From: Linanthus parryae
Taxonomy: Eukaryota; Streptophyta; Magnoliopsida; Ericales; Polemoniaceae
Assembly (NCBI GenBank): GCA_023055425.1
Contig: JALGPY010000009.1
Coordinates: 52,452,616 to 52,516,615 of the forward strand
DNA length: 64,000 bases
Direction of reading: 5' to 3'
The position numbers were made by a program, and so were the translations under genes. Positions 33,301-45,549 of the stretch are shown piece after piece; position 1 is the stretch's first letter, and each line of letters opens with the position of its first letter. The notes beneath the pieces were generated by a model. It had not been told where the DNA came from. It searched no databases and saw only the letters and a program-made list of their open reading frames with translations.

Positions 33301-35280
33301 CTAATAAACGTTAGATAAGTTTTGTGAAATAGACTTGTGTAATAGTAGCACCTCTTGTGTAATATACTAAGTTTGGTGTTTAATAATATGAATAAATGTT
33401 GTGAAATGTATTGCTTTTGATCTCCGCCGCTTCTATTAAGCATCGCCCTCCCGGTCTTGTCCCGAGCCGGATAAGGGGGTTGTTGCAGGTGGTATCAGAG
33501 CAGTTCGTTCCAACAAGGGAATTAAAAAAAACCTGTAGGGTAACTTAAAATGAACTTAGGGCAAGATAAAATACGGATAAGCCGGGTATTTGGGGAGTTC
33601 TTGGTTACTTCCTCTTTCTTAACAAGTCGCTATGTGCTATCTGAAACTACTTTGTTTTGCGTAGAGACCCTAGTGCCTATTTACGGTATATGGTTATGAA
33701 ACCGTACCCATAGTATTCATTATGTGTGTGTTCTTCTGTGCATCTCGCTGAGATATTGTGCTATTAGTTGGTACGGAATACTTATTAGTTGTGACCTGTT
33801 ATTTGTGTAAGTACGTGTGTGGCGGTAAGAGATCGCTTAGGATACGTAATCACCAAGAACACCGTTAGATATTTGAAGGTAAAAAATGGAAGGAGAAGAG
33901 GCCCTACACCCACAAGTAGCCCAGTTGATCGGCCATATGGACCAGTTTGTTCAGGCAATGAACAACAACAACCAGAACAACAACAACAATGTTGTTGTTG
34001 AACAAGAACCTGATTGGGCTAAAAAGATAGCTCGTCGGAACCCGAGTTGCTTCTTTGGACAAGAAGATCCCGTGTTGCTTGAGAATTGGATTAGGGAGTT
34101 CGATAAGATTTTCCAGGCCATGGAATGCCCAGAAGCTAGAAAGGTAAAGGAGGCAGCGTTCTACTTCAAGGGGAAAGCTGACAACTGGTGGACTGCCAAT
34201 CGAGCAAGGTTCGTGGCTCAGGAAGGTTTCAACTGGGAGGCACTAAAGACGGCGATGAGAATTGCTTTTTATCCAGAGCATGTTAAGGAGCACAAGTACC
34301 AGGAGTTCATTGCACTGAAGCAAGGAAACGATTCAGTGACTGACTACTACGACAAGTTCGTGGAGTTAGCTCGTTTCGCAGAAGATACTGTACCTACCGA
34401 AAGGCGCTTGGTCACTCGTTTCATCGGAGGTCTGAAGCTTGAGATTCAGAGGACCATGCTCACCAGAACATACGACACACTGTCTGAGGCGTATGGAGTA
34501 GCTGCCAACATCTGGAGAGTCGATCAGGTGATGACACAACAAAAGAAGAGAAAAGCGGAAGGCCAAGAGGATGACAACTATGGACAAGGCAGGAATAACC
34601 AAGGAGCGGACAAGCGTCCTAAGTCAGCAAATGTTTGGGGAAATCAGAATCAGAACCAGATGGCAAGGCCCAATCGTCATTACAACTGTAGGAGGTGCAA
34701 CGGGGACCATCCAGGAGTTGATTGTAATGGAAACAAGGTAACATGCAACTATTGTGGCATATTAGGTCACAGGGGATATGAATGTGAGAAAAGAAAGACA
34801 GCAGAGCAACGACAGAACGACAGTAGAAGGTACAACCAGTGGAATGACCAGAACGATGGGCGAGGTTACCAAGGAAACCGACAGAATCTGAATGAGAATG
34901 GTTACCGACAGAACAATCAGGATGGAGGAGATCGGTTCCGGAACAACAACAACAACAATGGAAATGGCAACATGGGTGGAGGACAGAACAGGAATGTAGT
35001 CAATGACAGGAACAACCAAGCTGGCAACAATAATCGAAATGGAAACAACCAGAGGCCGCCTGGACGAATCTTTGTGTTGAGCAAAACAGAGGCACAAGCA
35101 CTGAACAATACAAAAGGTAAAGTATTCTGACCTCAATCTCTGTGCGTCTCATTTAGGAAACCAATAAGACTCTAGGAACCCGTCCAAGCTTCGAGGACGA
35201 AGCTTAGTCTAAGGGGGGGAGGATGTAATACCCCGATTAATTACTAGGGGTTATTTAGGAATTTAGAAACCAAAATATAA

Positions 35281-35326
<46 letters not shown>

Positions 35327-38300
35327 TTTAGTTGCGAAAAATAATATTTGGGTAATCAATCATATTTTTAGAACATAGTAAAAGTTAGAATACGTTACGT
35401 TAATTTGAAACGCGAATATTATATTTTATTTGGTTACTAATGCGTGTGCAACCACCGCGATATTTGAAGTGAGTACTACACCCAATTACTCTAGCAACCG
35501 GTGCATGAGCCACACTCAATTATTTCCAACAATAATTAAACTATTGTGAAGATTTTTTTCACCAGTTTTGTTTTCTTCCTCATTGCCTTTTCATCTCAAA
35601 CTCCTCATCTTCTCCCTCACTGCCACGACAACATCACCGCCACCATCACTTTCACCGCCACCGTCTCCACCGCTCTCTTTCTCTATAAAGCCCACCTTCT
35701 TCTCCCTCACAACACAATCATCATCATCTTCATCCCCATCCTCAACTTCATCATCACCATCCTCATCATCTCCATATTCATCACGCCATCACCACCACGA
35801 CCAACACCAACCCGACCACCAACACCACCACCTCTCAAACTCTCTGTACCTCTGTCCCCCTCTCTCTGGCCCTCTGATCTGAACAGAAACAGAGCAAGAG
35901 GCGACAGCAAACAGCAGCCGGACCAGCCACCACTGCTGCCGCCGACGGGAAGGAGACCCGAACCCATCCCCTGCTTCTTCTCTTCCCCTTTCTGTCACGA
36001 ACTCACTTCCTCTCTCTCCCTTCATCTCTCTCTGTGTCTCTGCCCCAAAACAGAGCAAGAAGCAGCAGCGGCAACAGAGCCACTGCCGCCGCCGTTGCCG
36101 TCGGGAAACCACCGAACCCGTCACCACCTTCTGCGTTCTCCTTTGTCCCTCTCCTCTATCTCGATTCCATCCCTATTTCGCACCTATTAACACCAGAACC
36201 AGCAGCAATCAACAACAACCACGCAGCCGAAGAAAAATCCGGCGAAACTCCATATTTTCCGGCCAACTTTCGGAAAGCTCGAGCCAACGCCACCCACCTC
36301 CTTTCTTCCAACTCCCAGGACCCTAAGGTACCCGACCAACCTCCAGGAGTGCTCAGAAGCAGACGAGAACCACCGGAAACAGCTCCCGTCGAGCTCACTT
36401 CCGGCGACCCGTTTCGGCGTCTCGACCCGCTTCGTTTTTCGACCGATTCTCGCGATTCTTGGAGTGGGTAAGCTCTAAATCACCTCCTGAGTTGTTTTAT
36501 ATAATCAAAATCATGTTATTGCAGCTTGAATTCATACTTCGATTGATGAGATTGAATATGGGCCGAAATTCATGTTTGGGGGGTTAAATTGTATTTTTCA
36601 GAAACTTTAGGGGAGTTAGTTGTTCTATACTAAACTGTTAAAAGGGGGGGCTGATGTGTTTTCATAATATCTACATATAATATATGTGTTTATTATATGT
36701 GTGTGTATGCGTATGCGTATATGTATATGTATATGTATACATAAATATAAATATATATATATACATAAATGATTAATTAAAATTATTTATAATGTTCATT
36801 TACAAGAGTTATTTTCAACTAAATAAGTAACTAAATGAATGTCTTCTTTTGTAGTAAGTAAATATATGTTTAGGAAATCGGTTAAAATGAATATTTTCTA
36901 GAAAAATAAGTTAGTAAAATATTTGTGTATATATGTGTATAACTACATTTAAGGAAATAATATTGATTTAATCACTTACTAAATGTTGCTTTAGTCTACT
37001 AGTGAATTTTAAATCATTTTAACAACAATTATAATGTTATAATTCTCTAGTCGAAATAATTCATTATAATTACTATTTGATAATATTATATTTTCTTAAT
37101 ACTTTTAGTAATTGTGACTATAATCAAACGGTTCATCTAAATTTTACATGCTTCTCCAAATAATTATTTATAAGTAATATTTTACTTGTTTAATATCAAA
37201 TTTATCTTTAAAATACTTCGATACATATATATATGTATAAGACTTGAACACGAGTTTTATTAGAGCTGTGAGAAGTGTAATTAGTATACGACCTAGCCAA
37301 GCATTGGTATAGGACTAGTGCAATCGTTATTCAGAAATAACTCCGTTATGACTAGAGATTTGTATATTGTAGGAGACGGATACGTGGACGTAGGTTTCGT
37401 CGAACATCCGTTGTACAACTGCTGAGTTGGATTCAGGTGAGTTATATGCTTAGCCTAGCACGCCTAGCTCCTTTCGTGTCAACGAATGATTTATAATACG
37501 TCTCAAAATGAGTTTTGTGAAATACATGCTTTCCTTCAGTTTGATTACGTTCGAAATGATTGTGTTGAAATTGAGCTCACATGTACCGGAACCAGTGGTT
37601 TGGATTTGCCCTGAGTTGGCTATATTTACCCTTATTGGGTTAGTTTGGCCCTTAGTTGGCCCTGCTCTTTGCCTGATTGGCTAAAGTCCCATCTAGTACT
37701 ACTCTTATGGACTTACGATCCATTAGAGGGTGTCGACACTTAAGGTCTAGTATGGTTTATTTAAGTAGGGGCGGGAGAGGTTCTCCACAACGCCAGGCAC
37801 GGAGGAAAGGTTTTCTCTCTCGTTGTCGTCCTACACGGGAAGGTTTCCCAGGGAAAGGTTTTCCCAACCCTCGATCTGGATATCCGATTGAGGTCTGTTC
37901 CTATGACTACCCTGGTCTACCCTGGTTACTGTGAGCAATATTTTCTATGAAAGTTGATTCATATCGGGATGAATGTTACTGGTATTACTATTTATTCTGC
38001 TGCAAACTCTGATAAATGTTTTGCTCGTATTCTGAGTTTTGTTTTAACTCGTGACTACACAATATATATTCTCTTCCTTGTTTTACACGCTAAGGTGTAT
38101 CTCACTCAGCATTTCAAGCTGATTTTGGAAACTGCGGTTCTTGTTTTTCTTCCCACCGCAGGCCTAGGAGCTGGATTGTAAAATAGAAGGGGCGCGAGAC
38201 TCATCTAGAGTATGGACGTCATCAGTAGACTTTCTAATAAACGTTAGATAAGTTTTGTGAAATAGACTTGTGTAATAGTAGCACCTCTTGTGTAATATAC

Positions 38301-40037
38301 TAAGTTTGGTGTTTAATAATATGAATAAATGTTGTGAAATGTATTGCTTTTGATCTCCGCCGCTTCTATTAAGCATCGCCCTCCCGGTCTTGTCCCGAGC
38401 CGGATAAGGGGGTTGTTGCAGCATTGGACAATGAGACAGCTGACCAGTTAGATATGCTAGCTGGAGGTAATTTTATGGGGCTTGGAGCACAGCGAGCTCA
38501 AGATCTGCTGAATAACGTGGCGAAGAGGGAGACTACACGAGCTGAAACTCGTAGGTACTCCAAACCGGGGGATGCAGCCTTAGTCAACAAGATTGAGTCT
38601 ATGGAGCAAAAGCTGGAATCCATGACCTCAGCATTTCACAGCATGCAACCTCCATCACAAGTGAAGCCCATGGGTGAGTTACTCGCGGATGTGAATCAGG
38701 GATATGGCTCCATTGAAGATGTGAATTACATGGGTCCACCACGACAGCAGCAGTGGACTAACACTTATCATCCCAACAACCGCAATCACCCCAACTTTAG
38801 CTATGCCAACCCTAACAATGGGTTATATGCGCCCGGACAGCAGCCGAATTCTCAGTATCAAGCACAAGGGAAATTTCAACAGCAACAGGCTCAGCAACCA
38901 GAAGAGCAAGAAACAAATGCTTTATTGAGAAAGTTACTAGCTAATCAAGACAGGATGGAGAGCACGATTGTCTCACTACAAGCAACAATAAAGAGCCACG
39001 AGACTCAGATTGGGCAGATTGCCAATCAGGATGCTAAATTTCCGCCAGGTATGCTTCCTTCCAATACCATTCTTCCTACTGAGCAGCTCAAGGCTATTAC
39101 TACTCGCAGTGGTGTGGCTACTCAGGATCCTCCATATCCTAGCCATGCGAGAGCCGAAGCTACAAAAGCTACAGAGAAGGAATTGAGTGAAGAGTTGCCC
39201 AAGGCTGTGAGTCCCCAATCAAAGGACACGGTTGAGAAGAAAGAAGAGTCCAAGAGCACTCCAGATCCTGCTACTTATGAGCCACGGATTCCATATCCGG
39301 CGGCAATAAAGAGGAATGATGAGGAACACTTTGGGAGATTTATGGATATATTCAAACAATTGCATATCAACATCCCTCTTGTAGAAGCACTTGCTCAGAT
39401 GCCCAGGTATAAGAAGTTCTTGAAGGAAATCCTATGGGGGAAGAAGAGCATAGAACCCTATGCCACGGTAAAGCTAACAGAGACGTGTAGCACTGTCATA
39501 CAAAGAGACATTCCCAAGATGAGAGATCCTGGCAGTGTCATCTTAGGCTGCACTCTTGGGGGTGGATATCATACACATGGTCTCTGTGATTTGGGCGCAA
39601 GTATTAATCTAATGCCATTGTCTCTATTTGAGAGACTGGGCATTGGTGCGCCAACCCCTGTGAAGATGGGTCTGCAATTGGCAGACAATTCTATAGTTAC
39701 GGCAAATGGGGTGATTGAGAACTTGCTCGTCAAAGTGGGTGCATTTGTCTTTCCAGCTGACTTTGTGATAGTGGATATCAAGGAGGATCGCGATGTTCCA
39801 CTAATCTTTGGAAGACCGTTGTTGAAGACAATGCGCGCAAATGTGGATCTAGAGACTGAGGAGTTGACTATCAAGGCTCTAGACTCATCACTCGTGTTCA
39901 AGGCATTTTTTCCGAGCAAGGGGAAGAATAAATTGGCCATGATCAAGTTTAGAGAAGATCGTGTGGATCCTTCTCTTGGGTTGCCTACAGTTTTGCATCC
40001 CGATCCACCTGAATCAGAGAAGAACAAAATGTGGTGA
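29390..40037 (+). CDS. Athila-like gag-protease, split by a retrotransposon insertion
   Basis: Part 1 is 29390-30282, part 2 38426-40037. Starts MSRSRDEPLHPTLEDPE; an Asn-rich stretch (NNNGNNGGNNRQNN) near residue 110; the Athila gag core with LLLFPFSLSGKAKKWLMELP near residue 205-225. The frame stays open exactly across the target site if one GCATT copy and the insert are ignored, so the gene (about 834 codons) was intact when hit. Part 2 contains the end of gag (AGGNFMGLGAQRAQDLL), a Gln/Asn-rich linker, then an aspartic protease fold with CDLGASINLMPLSLFERLG as active site and PLIFGRPLL near the end. No CCHC knuckle is evident. A CTGTGTTTTCAG just before the start may be a leader-intron acceptor. 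Confidence 0.88.
30278..30282. repeat. Target-site duplication GCATT, left
   Basis: Matches GCATT at 38421-38425 on the other side of the gag-only element. Confidence 0.95.
30283..33487 (+). repeat. 5' LTR of the gag-only element
   Basis: U3 of about 470 bp with an (AAT)n microsatellite (30342-30386), then TATAAA at 30751, then a CT-rich, GC-rich leader (about 30780-31537). GTAAGC at 31537, TTGTAG near 32439, CAGGTGAGTT near 32503 and CACCGCAG near 33229 look like two introns. AATAAA-type signals lie near 33301 and 33389. The longest frame (30613-31257, Pro/Ser/Leu-rich, 214 codons) is low complexity and probably not a gene. Confidence 0.93.
30751..30758 (+). promoter_or_regulatory. TATA box in the 5' LTR of the gag-only element
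   Basis: TATAAAGC followed by a CT-rich start region; the same box is at 35684 in the 3' LTR. Confidence 0.6.
33490..33501 (+). other. Primer-binding site, initiator tRNA-Met type
   Basis: TGGTATCAGAGC two bases after the LTR end; the canonical plant iMet PBS. Confidence 0.93.
33886..35130 (+). CDS. Gag of the young non-autonomous element
   Basis: 414 codons, intact. Asn-rich N-terminus (MNNNNQNNNNN), then a retrotransposon gag core (about residues 45-215) with PVLLENWIREFDKIF, FYFKGKADNWW and LVTRFIGGLK blocks, a Lys/Arg-rich linker, an imperfect first knuckle CRRCNGDHPGVDC and a canonical CCHC zinc knuckle CNYCGILGHRGYEC (residues 287-300), ending in a long Asn/Gly/Arg-rich low-complexity tail. 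It should bind the element's RNA and form virus-like particles in the cytoplasm. The frame stops shortly after a GRIFVLSKTEAQAL segment, just where protease would begin in a complete Tekay-type element, so pol was cleanly removed. Intactness plus near-identical LTRs suggests recent activity. Confidence 0.93.
   Translation: MEGEEALHPQVAQLIGHMDQFVQAMNNNNQNNNNNVVVEQEPDWAKKIARRNPSCFFGQEDPVLLENWIREFDKIFQAMECPEARKVKEAAFYFKGKADNWWTANRARFVAQEGFNWEALKTAMRIAFYPEHVKEHKYQEFIALKQGNDSVTDYYDKFVELARFAEDTVPTERRLVTRFIGGLKLEIQRTMLTRTYDTLSEAYGVAANIWRVDQVMTQQKKRKAEGQEDDNYGQGRNNQGADKRPKSANVWGNQNQNQMARPNRHYNCRRCNGDHPGVDCNGNKVTCNYCGILGHRGYECEKRKTAEQRQNDSRRYNQWNDQNDGRGYQGNRQNLNENGYRQNNQDGGDRFRNNNNNNGNGNMGGGQNRNVVNDRNNQAGNNNRNGNNQRPPGRIFVLSKTEAQALNNTKGKVF
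35131..35223 (+). other. 3' end and polypurine tract of the gag-only element
   Basis: Contains CTTCGAGGACGAAGC, a small palindrome, then AAGGGGGGGAGGA next to the LTR. Only about 90 bp separate the gag stop from the 3' LTR. Confidence 0.8.
35224..38420 (+). repeat. 3' LTR of the gag-only element
   Basis: Near-identical copy of 30283-33487; all long frames of the 5' copy are translated identically here. The AAT run is shorter by several units and an adjacent A run is longer. Confidence 0.95.
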
Positions 40038-43000
40038 GTGCACATGATGTGGTGTAGAAAATCAAGAGCAAGAAATTGAAGGAGGACGCACGTCGTGCTA
40101 GACCTCCTTAACATCTTTTGAGGTAACTGAGTCGGGCCGTCGACTTTAAATTACACGGCGCTTGTTGGGAGGCAACCCAACGTATTATTATGCCTTAGTG
40201 TAGAGTGTGTTTTTTTAATACTGTCGTGTATGTTTTTCTTATTGTTTTCTTATCTGAGGGGTGAGAGAGTGAGAATCTGACATTTGAATTGAGTCGTTTC
40301 AGGAGTACAGGTTGGAGACGCGGTCCGGACTCCCCTTCTTGATGTACGTGAAAGAAACACACAAAAATCGAGAAAGCGACGTAATAGTCACGGAATTTGA
40401 GGTCATAAATTCTGAAGTTTACTCCGGTAATTTTGGAGTAACACAAGCAAGAGGAGAAAGAGCGCGAAACGAGCTTTCCGACGGTATATTATATGCGTGC
40501 ATCGGAGTCCGGGAGCGTAAAATAGTAGAACAAGAAGAAAAAAAAAAGCACCTGGATACTTAGAAAAAAAATGGAGAAGAATTTTTGTGCAACACACTGT
40601 TAATGCGCGATCAAAAGTTGTGATATTGTGATCAAAATGCTGGTCGTGGGATCAGCTTCCTCTTCCCCACGCTGAGCCTCACTAAACGGGGGCAAATAAG
40701 TCATTTAAAGTTAAAAAAAAAGAAGAAGAGAAGACACGCTGAATCAACAGCGCTCACAGAGCACGCCCCCTTTGAACAGACCCTCAAGAACGACGCAGAC
40801 GGCGGACGGTCTTCTCTGCCAATCGATCGGAAAAATCGCCGGCAATTGACGGCGATTGGTGTTTCCTGCGCGGCTCAGCGGCGCCGCCAACCTCGCGTGG
40901 ACAGCGAGGATTCAGCGACGATTTTTCAAACCCACGCACGCAGAGCATCCAGGGGATCACCTATAGCGCTCGACTGAACGGAAAACTCGCCGGAAATCAC
41001 CGGCGTTTGGTGGGATTTGCTCGAATCCGCAGCGCCGACGGCATAGAACGGGTTATTTTGTTTTTTCCAACAGACCCACGCGAGCTCCAAGAACGCAGCA
41101 ACGACGCCCAGAGCTCTACTGATCGGAAAGTTTGCCGGATTTCGATGGCATTTGATGGGTTTTCTCGGCTCAGCAGCGCCTACGACGTCCAGTGGTCAGT
41201 TTTTGAAGAATCAGCAAAGTAAATATGGGGGAGATGGTGTGAAAGCTAGGGTTTGCCTCAATCTAATTTGTCAATTCCTTCTCAACCGGTTGAAATTCGC
41301 GCAAACCGTTTGTGGGGTTGTGACGGGGACAACGAGGAGAAGCTATTGAGCTAAAAAATTCACATCGCGAAAAGTATCGAAAAATCAGTCGACCGTACGG
41401 TCCAACTTGACTGATTTTGTCGATTAAGCCCCGTCAGAATGGAACTCCAGGGCTTCAGGTATCACTAATCTTTCTCTTTCGCAATTTAATTTTATCGAGT
41501 CAAGGCACATTGAGTAAAAGCCCAAATTTTTATTGTTGTCGCTTAGTTGCGACGTTTGGGGGCGATTGACTAGTGTCCTAGGACGTATCTGTTACTTGCG
41601 TATTTTCTTGCTTTGATTCAGTACACACTCCTTGTCACGTGCACGTAGTGAAGATAATCTCTAAATTTGAACTGCTACTTTCTTGTGCAATGAGTCTGTT
41701 TAGAAGTAAGAGGATTAAGGCGCATGAATTTGACTGTCGAAAGAGACAAAAGTAGTTGAGGCATAGGGTGATGATGGCCCTGAGTAGATACACAGCGCCT
41801 CGCATTAGAATTGCCGAGTCCTCTTGATTGATCTCTATATTCGTTGAGGACAACGAAGCATTCAAGTGTGGGGAGGATTTTTAATCTTGACTAGCCAGTC
41901 TGTGTTTGCATTAACCTGTAACATATAGATTGATAGGGCGTATTGTGTCGTCTTCGTGGTCCGTGTCGTGTTTTGTTTTAGTGTCGTAATGTGTATATTA
42001 GTTATATATATGTGTTAGTGTTTGTTTCTTGCACGTTTATTTAATTGAGTCCACCTACCCAAACTGAGTCAGTTTCGAGTATTCTTTCGCGTCTGGCCTT
42101 GCATGTAGAGTTAGAATAAATAAAGTAAAAATAAAAAAAATTAAAAATTTGAAAAAGAAAAATAAAAAAAAGAAGAAAAATTTGAGAAAGGGCAATCAAA
42201 AGAAGCTTAAAATTTGGTAGAATCGAGGAGTGTGAGAATTTTAGGCGTAGGGCGTGACTTGTGGCCGAGAAGGACAAATTGGGTTCCCCCTAGTGCGTAT
42301 AGAGAGACTTCCTTTACGGGAATGTCTCCCTATTTTATTACACTTACTTGATTTGCAAATTTAAAGTGTGTGTCGTTTTCTTTTACAAGAGTTGAGCTAG
42401 GTGTGAGCTAAACAAGCCGAACGTTCATGTGTACGTCTTAGGTAGTCGCCAGCCCGCCTCGTAGTGGCACACAGAACAGCTGTGCGAGGATGCGTATTAG
42501 AGCACTCACTGCTTGATAGATCTCACCTTGTAGGACCATTAGAAAGCCTAATTTGAACCTTGGTTTTATTCATAACCTCTTGACCTAGGGTGATGATTCT
42601 TGGCCTTCATCATAAATCGTTTAGAATCACCACTTTAGTGCGTCACGAGGGAGTCATAGTTGAGGGGGTTCGATGAGGGAGAGTTGTACTGCATATACTT
42701 GTGAGTTCTACATGATCGCTTGCGTATTATTACATATCTTCGAGGGGATGCGAGGGTGAGTGAGTAGGATTGCGCACTTCGGTGTGGCGGTGTTCTATGT
42801 CACTACACCATGGACACAGTTGTGGAGAGCCGTGAGTGCGTGACGTCTAATCCGCACAACAATAGGGTGGTTGATCTTAATTGGTGGATCGTGCTAGGTA
42901 TCGTTTCTTTTCATCATCACGGTGTAGGAGGATCGGTTGTATTAGGCACGAGACTTACATACATTTGATTACTTGAGAGAGGGCATGTTTACATTCTAGT

Positions 43001-44086
43001 GTGGGGATGTCGACTTTTGACTACGGACATCGAGATTGAGCTTCTGACGACTCCATCCCTACACACGCGCTTTGACTATTTGGCGGCTTTGTTTGGTGAC
43101 ACCGTGTACTTCATTGAGTTAGGGGGAGATGAATTTTACTTGTGATATACATTCATTGGATCGTCTATTTCCTCCCCTTAACATATTTACTTTGCTTGAT
43201 TCTTGGAAGACCACTCGGATACTTTTACGACATTTTGTTATATTGAGAGATGAAAAAAGAAAAAAAGAATGAAAAAAAAGAAAAAAAAAACAAAGAGAGA
43301 AAAAAAAAGAGAGATGGAACAAAGGAATAAATTTGAGCTTATTGGAAATTGAGTGGTGGAAAGTTGCTAGTTCGTTGACGACAGTTTGCATTTCGTACAT
43401 GTATCACCATGGTGGCCACGGAGATCGTTATTGTACCGGGGTTTGAGGGGATCGAGGGCCGGAGACGGTGAGTTTCGGGTTGCGGTTTCTATCATCGTGG
43501 TGAGGGTGTGTGAGATGTGGGGTTTAATGTGAGAATGTGACGCTTAGGACTTGTTACTACATAATTATCCTTTTGTCCCTAAGCCTCAACATTCTAAACC
43601 GTTAGCGGAGTAGGAGCTCGGACCTTGAACGTGGCTTAGCCTAGCGCAGCCTCTTACTTTTGTCGACACATGCGAAGAGGTAGGTATTCTTTCACATAGT
43701 AACGCTAGGCTCTCTATACTAACTAGGGGAAATTCTCGTTGTCGAGTTTAGTTGTAATTCACGTCTTGTTCCTAGATTGATCATCACTCCATGAGAACCG
43801 GTTTGAGCTAATTGAGATTGCCCAATCTCGCAAAAGAAAAGAAAAAAAATGTGTTATTTTGTTATGTGCATTGTATATATTGCATTTTCATATTGTTGCA
43901 TAGTTGAGTCATGTATTGAGTCGTGTTTATGTCGACTCGGCTAGTCTTGGTTTGTATGCAAGTGGTGTTTCGAAAAGTATGCAATTAGTTAGACTCGAAC
44001 CATGATTTGTTGGGGAGAAAGTTTGGAGATGATGGCCGGTTTTGATAGATTGCTCGGGACGCGCAAATGGTAAGTGTGGGGATATT
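40038..44086 (+). other. Non-coding 3' half of the Athila-like element
   Basis: About 4 kb with no RT, integrase or env-like frame. It contains GCTTGTTGGGAGGCAACCCA near 40160-40180, a palindromic block familiar from Athila-type internal regions; a GC-rich triple repeat (about 40780-41220); purine-rich A/G runs at 42110-42190 and 43246-43318; and a weak polypurine tract GTGTGGGGATA before the 3' LTR. Confidence 0.75.
40780..41220 (+). repeat. Imperfect tandem triple repeat, about 148 bp unit
   Basis: GATCGGAAAAATCGCCGG (40825), GAACGGAAAACTCGCCGG (40976) and GATCGGAAAGTTTGCCGG (41121) each follow a CCACGC/AGAGC block and precede TTTGGTG-type and CAGCGCCG-type blocks. Spacings 151 and 145 bp. 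Confidence 0.75.
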
Positions 44087-45549
44087 TGATAACTCCATAG
44101 ATGGAGTTATATTCTATTGTGATTACTTGTCGTTTCGCGTACTTTTCGATGCATTTATGTGTGTTTTAGGCCGAGTTTTGATAGTTTTGAGCATACTTGA
44201 GTATTTGGACTTCATGGTGAAATCCGGGCGTTTTATGCATGTTTTATGATTTATTTGTCGCATTTGATCTTCCGGTATTTGTTCGTGTTGTGGATTTCAG
44301 GAACCGAAAGCGTGGAGTGCGGATTTTGGAGCGTAAGCGAACTTCGGAAAGAAAGAAACTCAAGGAATGCATGAGAGAATAGAATAAGAGGAGAAGCTAA
44401 GAGGAGAAAAAGACTTAGCCAAATTTTCAAGAGGTGAAAAGAAGCAACACACATGGAAGATCATTGTGATCCTACAAAGGTGATCCTATGATCACACGAT
44501 CAAAGTGCAAGATCACATAGAAGAGTAACGTGACTCTACAACTACTAATGTGATCCTAGGATCACAAATTGTGATCCCAAGATCACATTAGTAGATCTGA
44601 CGTGATTAGAAAAGGGGTAAAAAGTGTAATTTTTAAAAACTGGAAAGAAGTGACGTGATTTAACAAGAGGGAACGACCTAGGGCTGGAGGATTCATCATT
44701 CTACGCCATTGGAGAGCAAGGAGCATTCTTGGGAGCTTGGAGACCATCGTTTGATTCTTTATCTTCTTCCCCTCTTTAGTTTTTGTTTATGATCATTGAA
44801 ACTTTGTACTTTGATCATGTGTTTTAGTAGCTAAACCCTCTATTCGGGATATCTCATAGGGAACTAGGGTTTTGAACACCATATTTTGGTGATTTATGGA
44901 TTATGCTTCATGCTTATTAGCTTAATTGGATGTTTATGCTTAGTTATGCTTGATTCATATGCGTAATTCTATCTTTCATATTGTTTGACGTCACAATAGG
45001 ATTGATCTAGGTGATAATTATTAGAGGAATCAATAGTTATGGCTTGAACTTGAATCTTGCACTAGTCGAATCTAGGGTTGAGGAATCTTGCTAGTTAACT
45101 AGAACTAAGAGTTGATATCAAGATCATACTGCATATTTAAACTTAAGTAGGCTAGAGGAATCAGGTACAAGAGTTTAAATATAGACTTTGGTTGAGGAAT
45201 CTTCAAAGTGAAATTGCTCGTTTGGCTAAGTAGAAAACATCCGTGTTGTATGAACATAAATCCTAAGTGGTGTGAATTCCCTAGTGAACCCGTAGAGATA
45301 TCCTGACTTGTCCACTTATTAAGTAACTTTCGTAATCATTATTTGTTAATCGTGAGATTATTCAACCGATTAATTGAGACGGCTGTCTTTTATTTTAAGT
45401 AGAATTATAAAACCATAACATTGCGCCTTGCCCACACAAGGTTAAGAACTAATAGCTAATTTACAAAGAAGTCTCTTGGGATTCGACAATCCGGAATTTT
45501 CCGATTATTACTGCACCGACAGCCATACACTTGTGGTTTGGACGTGTCA
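44087..45549 (+). repeat. Athila-like 3' LTR
   Basis: Same length as the 5' LTR, with about 22 substitutions by hand count. It ends GACGTGTCA, followed by the CTCAA duplication. Confidence 0.95.

Larger units (their letters stand above)
30283..38420 (+). mobile_element. Young gag-only LTR retrotransposon (Tekay/Del-like) with 3.2-kb LTRs
   Basis: LTRs at 30283-33487 (3205 bp) and 35224-38420 (3197 bp) begin TGTAATACCCCG and end GGGTTGTTGCA. By eye they differ in the length of an (AAT)n run and at one base (GTACGACTG versus GTACAACTG, near 32484 and 37417). A perfect GCATT duplication flanks it. The internal region is only 1736 bp: initiator-Met PBS, a complete 414-codon gag and a polypurine tract. 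No protease, RT or integrase. Long LTRs, the PBS and the gag family point to the Tekay/Del chromoviruses. This matches the class of terminal-repeat retrotransposons with only a gag domain described in plants, but with unusually long LTRs. It must borrow polymerase in trans. Confidence 0.93.
27789..45549 (+). mobile_element. Non-autonomous Athila-like Ty3/gypsy retrotransposon, with a nested insertion
   Basis: LTRs of 1463 bp at 27789-29251 and 44087-45549; perfect CTCAA target duplication (27784-27788 and 45550-45554). The PBS matches the 3' end of tRNA-Asp. It has gag and protease (29390-30282 plus 38426-40037) but no RT, RNase H or integrase: the 4 kb from 40038 to 44086 is non-coding. By hand count the LTRs differ at about 22 sites (1.5%). 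The gag is interrupted by the gag-only element at 30283-38420. Without that insert the element is about 9.6 kb. Mobilisation would need enzymes from an autonomous Athila relative. Confidence 0.9.
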
